DNA from: Sphingomonas sp. AR_OL41
Lineage (GTDB): Bacteria > Pseudomonadota > Alphaproteobacteria > Sphingomonadales > Sphingomonadaceae
NCBI RefSeq assembly: GCF_029911635.1
Contig: NZ_JARYTI010000036.1
Span: 1 to 49,674, forward strand
Direction of reading: 5' to 3'
DNA length: 49,674 nt
Shown: positions 7,999 through 15,886 of the stretch, in pieces
Layout: each line of letters begins with the position of its first letter
Position numbering within the stretch: position 1 is the stretch's first letter
Notes under the pieces: generated by a model
Databases searched by the model: none
What the model saw: the letters and a program-made list of their open reading frames with translations, nothing else
What the model was told of the DNA's origin: nothing
Program-made: the position numbers and the translations under genes

Positions 7999-8664
7999 TG
8001 CGTCCTCACCCCCAGCCGCCACCCCCACCCGACTCTCCCCCCGCCGCCGCGCCCGCCGCGCATAAACAAACGACCACAACCCCAGCGCCCCCATCGTGCC
8101 ATAACCGATCAGCGGATTGACGATCAGGTTGGCGCGCACGCTGATCGTGAACACCAGCACCGCCGACAGCGCGGCATCGGCGATCAGCCCCAGCCCCCAC
8201 ACCAAAGTCATCACCGTCATCGTCCGGCGAAACCCGGCATGGACCTGCAACGCCGCGAACTGTTCCGCCTCGCCCTCCGATCGGCGCCGCATGCTCGCCC
8301 GCGCCAGCTCATAGATCATCGGCCGGCCGATCGCCGCCGACCCCAGAAACGCCAGCCCGATCACCCCGGTGACGAGCTTCTCGCGCAGCTGGAGGAACTG
8401 CGCGCCACCGCCGCCGATCATCGCCAGCAGCGACAGCGCGATGCCCGCCACCACCATCACCGACAGCGCATCGAGCCGCCGGTGCAGCGCGAACTCGCCC
8501 AGGCTCCACAGGATCGGCGGCGCCGACGAGGCGAGCAACGCCCCGACCTCGCCCAGCCGCGCCTCGGCGGCGGTGTAGATCACATAGGGCAGGACGAAAT
8601 TGACCAGCAGCTCGATCAGCACCCGCCCGCCATGCGCGCGCAGATAGCCGGTGATGCGGGCCAT
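7990..8664 (-). CDS. VC0807-like multi-pass membrane protein
   Basis: A 224-aa integral membrane protein with about six hydrophobic segments, including LIELLVNFVLPYVIYTAA, a long LSVMVVAGIALSLLAMIGG segment and VLVFTISVRANLIV. A charged loop QLREKLVTGVIGLAFLGSAAIGRPMIYELAR sits mid-protein; that combination (loop with GRPMIYELA, then MTVMTLVWGLGLI) reminds me of the VC0807 family, whose function is unknown. I chose ATG 8664 because the frame upstream is Pro/His-rich and opens with GTG only. It overlaps the 7321 gene by 9 bp at their 3' ends. Confidence 0.55.
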   Translation of the reverse strand: MARITGYLRAHGGRVLIELLVNFVLPYVIYTAAEARLGEVGALLASSAPPILWSLGEFALHRRLDALSVMVVAGIALSLLAMIGGGGAQFLQLREKLVTGVIGLAFLGSAAIGRPMIYELARASMRRRSEGEAEQFAALQVHAGFRRTMTVMTLVWGLGLIADAALSAVLVFTISVRANLIVNPLIGYGTMGALGLWSFVYARRARRRGESRVGVAAGGEDALR

Positions 8665-8776
8665 CGGCCCCGGTGTCGCGTCCAACCAATGTTTCCTGTG
8701 ATGTTGGGGAAGGATAGCGCGATCGGGGGAGGGGGCAAGGCCGTGCCATCGAACCGTGCCCACCGCTCCGCCGACA

Positions 8777-10105
8777 TCAAAAGGCCCGCGTTAGCCCGAC
8801 ATCGCCGGCCAGGCGGCGATAATCGTAGATGCCGACGCTCGATGCGTTGCGCTCGAAATTCACCCGCACGACCGGTGCAAAGCCGTGGAAGGTGAGCGAC
8901 CTTATCGTGGCGCCGGCGCCGACCTGGTAAAGCCATTCGCGCCGCCGATCGAGAAACAGCGCCAGCCGCGCGTCGCCCATCGTTCGACGCAGGCCGGCAT
9001 TGGCAAAAATCGTCACCCGCCCGACATCGCGCCACCCGAACAGGCTGGCATAGCCCGCCGTCGTGGCATAGCCGGGGTCGCGCGCCGCCTGGCGTGTCGC
9101 GCCCAGGCTGCCGCCGATGCCGCTCCTCGCGTCGATCGCATGCTCGATGCCGACCGACCCATCGAACAGCCCGCCCGATTGCAGCGCATTCTGCCGGTAG
9201 GTCGCATGCGCCGCGCTGCCGCTGACGGTAAGCTGCGAACGGCGCCCGAGTGGGTGCAGCCAGTCGAGCGTGGCCGTATCGGTACGCGCATAGAGCGTGC
9301 CGCCATACCAGCGCCATGTCGGCCCCACCGCCGGGGTCAGGCGGTCGCGTCCCACCCGCCATTCCAGCCCGAGCAGAGCCGAGGCCGAAATGTCCTGGAA
9401 GGTCGAGGCGCGATACAGCGACGCGATGCCCGACAGCCGGGGCAGCAGCGCCAGGTGCGGCGCAAGGTCGATCCGGGCAAAACCCTGGGCGGTCAGCTTC
9501 ACGCCGATGCCCGATTGCTGGCGTGCGTCGTCTGAAAGGGTGAGCGGTGCGATCACCGTGTCGAGCGTGCGTGCACTGGTCGCGCGATTGACGTTGCTGT
9601 CGGGCGCCAGCGCGATCTCCAGCGATCCGCCCAGATGCCGGGTAGATCGCAGCGCCGCCGCGAACTGGTCGACCACGATCGCGACATCGCTCGGCAGTCC
9701 GGATGCCTGCGCCTGGCGCAAGGCGCGGCGCGCGGCGCGCTCGTCCCCCATCGCCGTCAACACGCGCGCGAGCTCGAGTTCGACCCGCGCCACGCCCGGC
9801 TTTTCATCCAGGAAGACGCGGAATTCGACCGCCGCCTCGGCGTAGCGCTTCAAGGCGCCCAGCAGCATGCCCCTCCGGAAGCGCGCCTCGGAGCGCACCT
9901 CGATATCCGGGTCGCGGGCCAGCGCGACGTAGATCGCCAGCGCATCGGCCGGCCGGTCGGCATTGACGTCGCGCTCGGCCAGCGCGAACAGATCGGGCGC
10001 GTGCAGACCGCTCAGGCTCTCCTGCGCCATGGCGGGCATCAGCCACAGCGCCAGCCCCATGCCGGCCATCAGCGCGCCGGCCCGCCGCCGGGCTGCGCGG
10101 ATCAA
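8777..10105 (-). CDS. Slam-type surface lipoprotein assembly modifier (DUF560)
   Basis: A 442-aa outer-membrane protein. Slam proteins flip particular lipoproteins to the cell surface. Layout: signal peptide with a basic start (IRAARRR), hydrophobic core and cleavage after PAMA near 27; TPR-like helices about 35-150 (ALAIYVALARDPDIEVRSEARFRRG, AEAAVEFRVFLDEKPG); then an antiparallel barrel to the end. The C-terminus NFERNASSVGIYDYRRL, then VGLTRAF, is the family's typical ending. I place the start at TTG 10105, whose TTGA overlaps the stop of the upstream lipoprotein gene; the ATG at 10069 would lose the basic part of the signal. The upstream gene encodes a matching substrate type. Confidence 0.82.
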   Translation of the reverse strand: MIRAARRRAGALMAGMGLALWLMPAMAQESLSGLHAPDLFALAERDVNADRPADALAIYVALARDPDIEVRSEARFRRGMLLGALKRYAEAAVEFRVFLDEKPGVARVELELARVLTAMGDERAARRALRQAQASGLPSDVAIVVDQFAAALRSTRHLGGSLEIALAPDSNVNRATSARTLDTVIAPLTLSDDARQQSGIGVKLTAQGFARIDLAPHLALLPRLSGIASLYRASTFQDISASALLGLEWRVGRDRLTPAVGPTWRWYGGTLYARTDTATLDWLHPLGRRSQLTVSGSAAHATYRQNALQSGGLFDGSVGIEHAIDARSGIGGSLGATRQAARDPGYATTAGYASLFGWRDVGRVTIFANAGLRRTMGDARLALFLDRRREWLYQVGAGATIRSLTFHGFAPVVRVNFERNASSVGIYDYRRLAGDVGLTRAF

Positions 10106-11889
10106 TGGCGCTTGGCGGCGGCGACACCGGCGATCGTCAGGTTCTGCCCGTCGAGCGAGGCGCCCGTTGCGATCGTGAACGGCGCGGCGATCTCCTCGCC
10201 ATCGGGTCCGAACAGCTGGGGCGAGATGTTGTTGTTCGGGTTGGTGGTGCCGCCATTGATCAGTGCCGCGCTGACGAGCTGACCGTAGAGCATGTTGGCG
10301 CCGAACTGCCACGCGCCCAGTGCGGCCGCGGTCCCGCCGCCCTCGGGCGTCGCGTTGAGCGTGAGCGACCCGCTATAGCGCTGGTTGCTGAAATCCACGT
10401 CGAAATGCGAGGTGCCCCCGACATCGTAACGCGCGCCATTGGCGGCGCCCGCGGTACCATAAGCGACGCCGTCATAGCTGCCGCTGCCGGTGCGCCGCGC
10501 GAGAATATCGCGCGGTGTTGCAAAGCCATAGGCGAAGTAACCGTTGACCGTGCGCGTCACCGCGCCATCGGGCGCGGTCCGCGCCCAGCTGCCGAAACCG
10601 GCATAGGTCAACGCGATCGCGCCGCTGCTGCCGCTCGGCTTGTACAGGTCGACGCGTACCGGGGCGCCATCGACCGTCTTTTGATAGCTGATGAAGTTCG
10701 TCCGCGTGTCGGCGACGCGGTCGGCGGCGGTGAAGGTCAGGCTCGGCATGCTCGACGATGGCGGAACGATCGTGAAGCTGCCATCGGCCTTCAACGTCGT
10801 CTGGCCATATTGCGGGCTCTGCGCGAAAAATCCGGTGCCCGAGCCGCTGACCGCCTGATCCAGCGTCGCCCAGATCGAATAGAAGAGTTGGTCGCTCCCG
10901 ATCGAATCGAGCGTGAAGTTCGTCGGCGTCGTCACCGCGTTGCGCTGTCCGGTCAGCGCCCCGTTGAGCGTTGCGCCAGCCGCATTGTCGGCGTGAAAGG
11001 CGGCACCGATCTCTTCGCCATTCGGGCCATAGAAGCGACCGTTGATCGTCCCGGAAACCGCGCCGCTGGTGCCGCCATAAGCCAGGTTGCCGGCGAAGCT
11101 GTTGCCGCTGCCGATCGCGCCCTGTGCCACGACGCTGACGCCGCCGCCCGAAAGCGACCCGCCGGTCAGGAAATCATATTGCGTGACATAGGTCGTCGTC
11201 GTGAACAGTGCCTTGGCGAAATTCACCGTGAAATCGCCGCTGCCCTGGATGGTGCGCGGCGTCTGCCCCGGCACGGTATAAAGGCCGAACACATCGGTCT
11301 TCCAGCTTGCGCTCCCCGTGCGCGGCACGCCGGCCACCGGCGTGTCGAACCCGAAGGTGAAGGCGTCGAAACTGGTCGCCTGGTTGGAGCCGCTCACATC
11401 GTTGCGCTGCCAATATCCCAGCGCGACATACCGGTTGCTGGTGGTGCCGGTATAGGGTGTCGTCACGATCGTGAGATAGTCGCGCGGATAGCTGCCCGTC
11501 CGGGCGTAGCGCGTCTCGCCATTCGCGTTGCTCTGCACGTCGGCGGACAGAAAGGTCGCCGATCGGCCGGCTCCCGTCACCGTATAGCTCTTGGCCGCCG
11601 CGTCATAGGCCACGGTAATGGTCGCGCCACCTGCGGTGGCGGTGCCCGTCGTCCGGCTGGTCAGGTCGATGGCGACGTTGGAGGTGCTGGCGTCCGTCGC
11701 GAAGGTCTGGCTGGCGACGAGCGAGGCGATCGAACTGTTCGTGGGGGTCGGCGTCGGAGAAGGAGTCGGGGAGGGGGCGGGGGAAGGTGCGGGGGTGCCT
11801 GCAACGCCGCCCGATCCGCTGGATCCGCCACAGCCTGCCAGCGCAATACAACTCGCAGCGACCGCGAGCATGACCAACGGTTTCCTCAC
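10102..11889 (-). CDS. TbpB-like surface lipoprotein, likely Slam substrate
   Basis: A 595-aa lipoprotein. From the GTG at 11889 (AAAGGGG six bases ahead) the signal peptide ends in the lipobox L17-A18-G19-C20, followed by a Gly/Ser and Pro/Ser/Thr linker. The body is beta-rich with two TbpB-type barrel signatures: GRFYGPNGEEIGAAF near residue 283 and QLFGPDGEEIAAPF near 557, each followed by a short end strand, so there appear to be two lobes. Transferrin-binding-protein-like lipoproteins bind iron or haem carriers or other host or environmental proteins; the ligand here is unknown. The gene is translationally coupled to the Slam gene. Confidence 0.82.
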   Translation of the reverse strand: MRKPLVMLAVAASCIALAGCGGSSGSGGVAGTPAPSPAPSPTPSPTPTPTNSSIASLVASQTFATDASTSNVAIDLTSRTTGTATAGGATITVAYDAAAKSYTVTGAGRSATFLSADVQSNANGETRYARTGSYPRDYLTIVTTPYTGTTSNRYVALGYWQRNDVSGSNQATSFDAFTFGFDTPVAGVPRTGSASWKTDVFGLYTVPGQTPRTIQGSGDFTVNFAKALFTTTTYVTQYDFLTGGSLSGGGVSVVAQGAIGSGNSFAGNLAYGGTSGAVSGTINGRFYGPNGEEIGAAFHADNAAGATLNGALTGQRNAVTTPTNFTLDSIGSDQLFYSIWATLDQAVSGSGTGFFAQSPQYGQTTLKADGSFTIVPPSSSMPSLTFTAADRVADTRTNFISYQKTVDGAPVRVDLYKPSGSSGAIALTYAGFGSWARTAPDGAVTRTVNGYFAYGFATPRDILARRTGSGSYDGVAYGTAGAANGARYDVGGTSHFDVDFSNQRYSGSLTLNATPEGGGTAAALGAWQFGANMLYGQLVSAALINGGTTNPNNNISPQLFGPDGEEIAAPFTIATGASLDGQNLTIAGVAAAKRH

Positions 11890-12062
11890 GGCATCCCCTT
11901 TGCAGCGACCAATTTCAATATGTTGGAGTCGATTCCAGACACTCTTCGCGTCGCGACGGCGCTGCGTCAATCGCGCAATGCGGTGGCGGTTCGGCGACAG
12001 TCGGCGGTTCCGGCCTCGCAGGTGGTGCGCCGAAGCAAGGGCAAGCCGAATTAGGGGTTATT

Positions 12063-12213
12063 GCACGTGGCACCGTAATTTCGCAGGTCCTCCCCGCTGG
12101 TCACATTTCGTCTCGCTTACTCGGTGGCCATCTGCCTGCTCGCAAAAGTAGCAAAGTTACCGTGCCACGTGCATAAATCTCCAATTAAAAAAGGGGTAAT
12201 GGTACGACGCCGT
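12063..12213. repeat. Imperfect palindromic repeat, copy A
   Basis: GCACGTGGCACCGTAA at 12064-12079 and TTACCGTGCCACGTGC at 12159-12174 form a 16-bp inverted repeat with one mismatch. The inner block (CGCAGGTCCTCCCCGCTGG, then TCACATT) and the tail (AAATCTCCAATTAAAAAAGG, then GGTAAT) resemble blocks at 13019-13127. This fills most of the 11890-12258 gap. A small mobile or RNA-structured element is possible. Confidence 0.6.
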
Positions 12214-12258
12214 AATTCTGCTGTGGAGCAAATAACGAACCTTTTACGTCGGCACGAT

Positions 12259-12957
12259 TTATTGCGCCGCCGCACCCATGTTTTTCCTGACCCCGTCAAG
12301 CGTGAGAGGTTGGGCGGGCAGGTCAAAACGTGAAGTCGGAATGGGCTCATTGTTGACCGTGTCGAGTTCCATGCCCGTGAACACCAGCGGTGTCCCGCTC
12401 TTCAGAATTTCCTGCATGCTCTTGAACGGGTTGGCAGCGCCAAATATGTGGCCCATCATTGCCAGAGACATGTCGAACTGACGCTGCATCGCTGCGCCAA
12501 TCGGCGCCAATGCAGGGTCATTGCTTATCACCACGATGGGCGGTCCGATCAGTGCGCCATTGGCTGATTTACCCATGTAATAGGCGGTCCCTTGCCGCCC
12601 TCTGATCGTCACGGTCCCACCCTTTACTAGGTCGAACGCTGGCGCGTCCTTACCCGCGCCGGCGGGCATGTTTGGCATCATCTTTTTCATCTGCTCGGCC
12701 ATGACGGTGGCCATGTCCTGGACGCGCATGACTGCCGGGCCGTTAAAGCTGGCCTGTATCATGTAGCCCTGACCGTCTCGGGTGATGAAATAGCTGTTCG
12801 GATTCGACGTTGCTCCGCGAACGTCACCATTCGACGCTATCTCGACCTTCATCGTTATGGCAGCATTTGGCCCGACATAGTTGGCCGTCGTGTCGGCAAA
12901 CACCGGGCTGCCCAGGGCGGCGAGCCAGAGAGCAAATAGACGGATCGTAAATGGCAT
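12259..12957 (-). CDS. Exported hypothetical protein
   Basis: A 232-aa protein with a clear signal peptide (cleavage after SPVFA near 21). The mature chain has a beta-rich first half (ANYVGPNAAITMKVEIASNG, YFITRDGQGYMIQASF), a Met-rich central helix (MATVMAEQMKKMMPNMP, about 85-105), a strand pair (GGTVTIRGRQGTAYYMG), then a helical end with MSLAMMGHIFGAANPFKSMQEIL and a final SRFDLPAQPLTLDGVRKNM. I do not recognise the family. ATG 12957 has GAGG eight bases upstream. The gene is bracketed by two related palindromic repeats (12063-12213 and 13019-13127). Confidence 0.65.
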   Translation of the reverse strand: MPFTIRLFALWLAALGSPVFADTTANYVGPNAAITMKVEIASNGDVRGATSNPNSYFITRDGQGYMIQASFNGPAVMRVQDMATVMAEQMKKMMPNMPAGAGKDAPAFDLVKGGTVTIRGRQGTAYYMGKSANGALIGPPIVVISNDPALAPIGAAMQRQFDMSLAMMGHIFGAANPFKSMQEILKSGTPLVFTGMELDTVNNEPIPTSRFDLPAQPLTLDGVRKNMGAAAQ

Positions 12958-13018
12958 GTGTGAGCCTCGTGGCAAACAGTGTCTCGATATGCGCTTATGC
13001 CCGGACGTCGGCATCCGA

Positions 13019-13127
13019 AGTCGCAGCAGGTGCTCCCCGCCAGTCACATTCTGTCTTTGGATTACGGTGAAACGAGCAAAAATCCCTAAATAAGTAGAGG
13101 GGTAATTACACATTTCACCGTGATGCG
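13019..13127. repeat. Imperfect palindromic repeat, copy B
   Basis: CGCAGCAGGTGCTCCCCGCC, AGTCACATT, then ATTACGGTGAAA, AAATCCCTAAATAAGTAGAG, GGGTAATTAC and TTTCACCGTGA. TTACGGTGAAA and TTTCACCGTGA pair with one mismatch. Sequence blocks shared with copy A (12063-12213) appear in a permuted order. It lies upstream of the exported-protein gene at 12957. Confidence 0.55.
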
Positions 13128-13190
13128 GCACTACCCGCAAGAAAGTGACCGCGCCTCCTGCGACGCACGGCCCCGTTCCTCGTCAGAAGA

Positions 13191-13397
13191 TCAGCACTTG
13201 ACGTTGTGCCCAGCCCGGGTGCGGCAACGAACGATCTTCACCGGATGCTTTCGGTGGAAGTTGATGCTGGGGCGGAACGCCGTGTGGCATTTCACGCGGT
13301 GGCCGTGACGGTAGGTATAGCAAACCTTGGCCTGGGCGGGGATTGCGGCTGTCACGGCAATACCTGCCAGCGCGATCATCAGCACGATCCGTGTCAT
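13191..13397 (-). CDS. Tiny exported His/Cys-rich basic protein
   Basis: A 68-aa protein: a signal peptide ending AIPAQA near residue 23, then about 45 mature residues rich in His, Arg, Lys and Cys (KVCYTYRHGHRVKCHTAF, HRKHPVKIVRCRTRAGHNVKC). Four Cys in the mature chain could form two disulfides; the His content could bind metal. Two ATG codons are adjacent; the second (13397) is better spaced from GGAG (seven bases) and is used here. I do not recognise the family. It is monocistronic, facing away from the helicase. Confidence 0.6.
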   Translation of the reverse strand: MTRIVLMIALAGIAVTAAIPAQAKVCYTYRHGHRVKCHTAFRPSINFHRKHPVKIVRCRTRAGHNVKC

Positions 13398-13656
13398 CAT
13401 CCTTCTCCGTGGCGGATCATCCGCCGCGACCAGCCTATGAAGGACTTACCCCCAAAGCAGCACTCATTTCGCCGATCGGCCCGTGCATGTCGGTCGGGGT
13501 AAGCGTCGCGGCGCCTTCAGGTCGAACTGGTATGAATTCACCCCGATTCAACACCTCGCAAAACCCGCCACAACCACCCCCCGCTCTTTAACATTGTCCG
13601 CCCCGCTCACCCCCCGCCCGCGCACCATCGGTGGCCCGTCCACCGCGCGCGGGCGG

Positions 13657-13831
13657 ACCTGTTCCGCGCCTGCTACCGTCCTGCTCCCACCTGTTATAGC
13701 TCCTGTTCTCCACCTGCTCACGCACCTGTTAAGTTGGATTTCCGCGACACCTAACCCACGGATAATCAACCAAAAGCCGCAAACAGCCCCTGCAAAAAAT
13801 ACATTCACCTGTTTAGCAGGTCGGAACAGGT
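13657..13831 (+). promoter_or_regulatory. Phased CCTGYT repeat array upstream of the helicase gene
   Basis: CCTG(C/T)T occurs seven times in the same orientation at 13658, 13669, 13680, 13690, 13702, 13713 and 13725, spaced 11, 11, 10, 12, 11 and 12 bp, about one helical turn each. An eighth copy at 13808 is followed by inverted copies (CAGG at 13817 and 13827), making alternative hairpins such as ACCTG-TTTAG-CAGGT. It lies 98-272 bp before the helicase ATG in a 530-bp gene-free stretch (13398-13928). Regulatory role is inferred. Confidence 0.55.
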
Positions 13832-13928
13832 CAATCCCCACCCCACGCGCCCCCGTGCTTTTCCCGCCAACCCATGCTATATGGGGTCGAACGCCGCGCT
13901 CCCGCGCCGCCCCCAGAACCGGAATATC

Positions 13929-15629
13929 ATGCCCTTTCAGACTCTCCCGGCGCATCTCGCCGAGGCGCTCGCGTCGCGTGGTTATGCAGCGCCCACGCCC
14001 GTCCAGGCCGCCGTCATCGAGCCGCAGGCCGCCGGCCGTGATCTGCTCGTCTCGGCGCAGACCGGCTCGGGCAAGACCGTTGCCTTCGGCCTCGCCATCG
14101 CCCCGCAACTGCTCACCGGCGAGGGCGACACGCTGCCCCGCGCCGCCGCCCCGCTCGCGCTCGCCATCGCCCCCACGCGTGAACTCGCGCTGCAGGTCAG
14201 CCGCGAGCTCGAATGGCTTTATGAGAAAGCCGGCGGGCGCATCACCACCTGCGTCGGCGGCATGAACCCGTCGGAGGAACGCCGCGCCTTGTCGCGCGGC
14301 GCGCACATCGTCGTCGGCACGCCGGGCCGTCTGCGCGATCACATCGAACGCGGCGCGCTCGATCTGTCCGCGCTCCAGGCCGTCATCCTCGACGAGGCCG
14401 ACGAGATGCTCGACATGGGCTTCCGCGAGGATCTCGAGCAGATCCTCGACGCCACCCCCGATCAGCGCCGCACCCTGCTCTTCTCCGCCACCATCCCGCG
14501 CCAGATCGTCGCGCTCGCCAAGCGTTACCAGCGCGACGCGCTGCGCATCTCGACCGTCGGTGAGGATCGCGGCCATGGCGACATCGCCTATCAGGCCGTC
14601 ACCGTCGCCCCGTCCGATATCGAGCATGCCGTGGTCAACCTGCTGCGCCTGCACGACGCCGAATCCGCCATGCTGTTCTGCGCCACGCGCGACAATGTCC
14701 GCCACCTCCACGCCAGCCTCGTCGATCGCGGGTTCGCCGCCGTCGCTCTGTCGGGCGAGCACAGCCAGTCCGAACGCAACGCCGCGATGCAGGCACTGCG
14801 CGATCGCCGCGCCCGCGTCTGCGTCGCGACCGACGTCGCCGCGCGCGGCATCGATCTGCCGACGCTCAGCCTCGTCGTCCATGTCGAGTTGCCGCGTGAC
14901 GCCGAGACGCTGCAGCACCGCTCGGGCCGCACCGGCCGCGCCGGCAAGAAGGGCACCGCCGTGCTCATCGTCCCCTATCAGCGCAAGCGCCGCGTCGAGA
15001 TGATGCTGAAGGGCGCGCGTATCGCCGTCGAGTGGATGAACGCGCCGACCGTCGATGACATCCGCAAGGCCGATCGCGGCCGCCTGATCGAGGCATTGCT
15101 CGCACCCGTCGAGGTCGACGAGGAAGACCGCTCGCTCGCCGCCGAGATCATGGCGCAGCGCAGCCCCGAGGACATCGCCGCCGCGCTCGTCCAGGCGCAC
15201 CGCGCGCGCCTTCCCGCGCCCGAGGAAATGGTCGACCAGGGCGCCGCCGGCCCTCCCGGCAAGGAACATCACCGCGCCGGCTTCGACGATGTCGTGTGGT
15301 TCCGCATGGACATCGGCCGCCGCCAGAACGCCGATCCGCGCTGGATCCTCCCGCTCATCTGCCGCCGCGGCCACATCACCAAGAACGAGGTCGGCGCAAT
15401 CCGCATCGGCCCCAACGAAACCGCCTTCCAGATCCCCAGCGCCATCGCCGGCAAGTTCATCGCCGCCGTCAAGCGCACCATGGGCGAGGAAGCCGAAGGC
15501 AATGTCCGCTTCGAGGCCCTGCAAGGCGACCCCCGCCACGACCCCCGCGGCCCCCACCAGCACGGCGGCGCCAACGCCGGCCCCGCGCCGGTAAGGCACA
15601 AGCCACGCCCGACGCTGCGTAGGAAGTAA
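13929..15629 (+). CDS. DEAD-box RNA helicase with DbpA-type RNA-binding domain
   Basis: A 566-aa ATP-dependent RNA helicase. Motifs in order: Q motif with TPVQ near 23-26, Walker A AQTGSGKT (43-50), PTRELALQ, DEAD box D155-E156-A157-D158, SAT (186-188), then the second RecA domain with VATDVAARGIDLP and HRSGRTGRAG. The last 110 residues contain VVWFRMDIGRRQNADPRWI, ICRRGHITKNEVGAIRI and FQIPSAIAGKFIAAV, the pattern of the DbpA/CsdA RNA-binding domain (PF03880 type). Likely acts in ribosome assembly or cold-induced RNA unfolding. The ATG at 13929 follows directly on the Q-motif spacing; the Shine-Dalgarno is weak. A phased repeat array lies in the leader region. Confidence 0.9.
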   Translation: MPFQTLPAHLAEALASRGYAAPTPVQAAVIEPQAAGRDLLVSAQTGSGKTVAFGLAIAPQLLTGEGDTLPRAAAPLALAIAPTRELALQVSRELEWLYEKAGGRITTCVGGMNPSEERRALSRGAHIVVGTPGRLRDHIERGALDLSALQAVILDEADEMLDMGFREDLEQILDATPDQRRTLLFSATIPRQIVALAKRYQRDALRISTVGEDRGHGDIAYQAVTVAPSDIEHAVVNLLRLHDAESAMLFCATRDNVRHLHASLVDRGFAAVALSGEHSQSERNAAMQALRDRRARVCVATDVAARGIDLPTLSLVVHVELPRDAETLQHRSGRTGRAGKKGTAVLIVPYQRKRRVEMMLKGARIAVEWMNAPTVDDIRKADRGRLIEALLAPVEVDEEDRSLAAEIMAQRSPEDIAAALVQAHRARLPAPEEMVDQGAAGPPGKEHHRAGFDDVVWFRMDIGRRQNADPRWILPLICRRGHITKNEVGAIRIGPNETAFQIPSAIAGKFIAAVKRTMGEEAEGNVRFEALQGDPRHDPRGPHQHGGANAGPAPVRHKPRPTLRRK

Positions 15630-15647
15630 CACCTCTTCTCAGCTCCT

Positions 15648-15830
15648 CCCCGGAACGGGGAGGGGGACCACGAAGTGGTGGAGGGGCTGGTCGAAAGCGC
15701 CCAGGCCACGACAACCACCGCCCGTTTGCCACCCCGGCGTAACCGTCACCCCACGAGGCTAACCCTCGCCCAGCCAGCCCCTCCACCACCGGCTTCGCCG
15801 GCGGTCCCCCTCCCCGTTCCGGGGAGGAGC
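15648..15830. repeat. Paired inverted palindromic repeats, copies 2 and 3
   Basis: Copy 2 (15648-15690) reads CTCCCCGGAACGGGGAGG, GGGACCACGAAGTGGTGG, AGGGGC; copy 3 (15774-15830) is the same unit on the other strand, with CCACCACCGGCTTCGCCGGC, GGTCCCCCTCCCC and GGGGAGGAG. They face each other about 80 bp apart in the helicase-hisC gap, like a REP pair (BIME). The gap 15630-15886 holds nothing else; the pair may terminate the helicase transcript. Confidence 0.75.
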
Positions 15831-15886
15831 GAGGGAAGGCACCCCAACGGTAGACGAGTTGGATAGCAGCAGCTAACGCCCCGCCC

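Noticed and set aside
13548..15632. Long open frame antisense to the helicase gene
   Set aside because: It has no family-like pattern and a composition rich in Ala, Gly, Asp and Arg expected from reading a GC-rich gene backwards; the plus strand has all helicase motifs.
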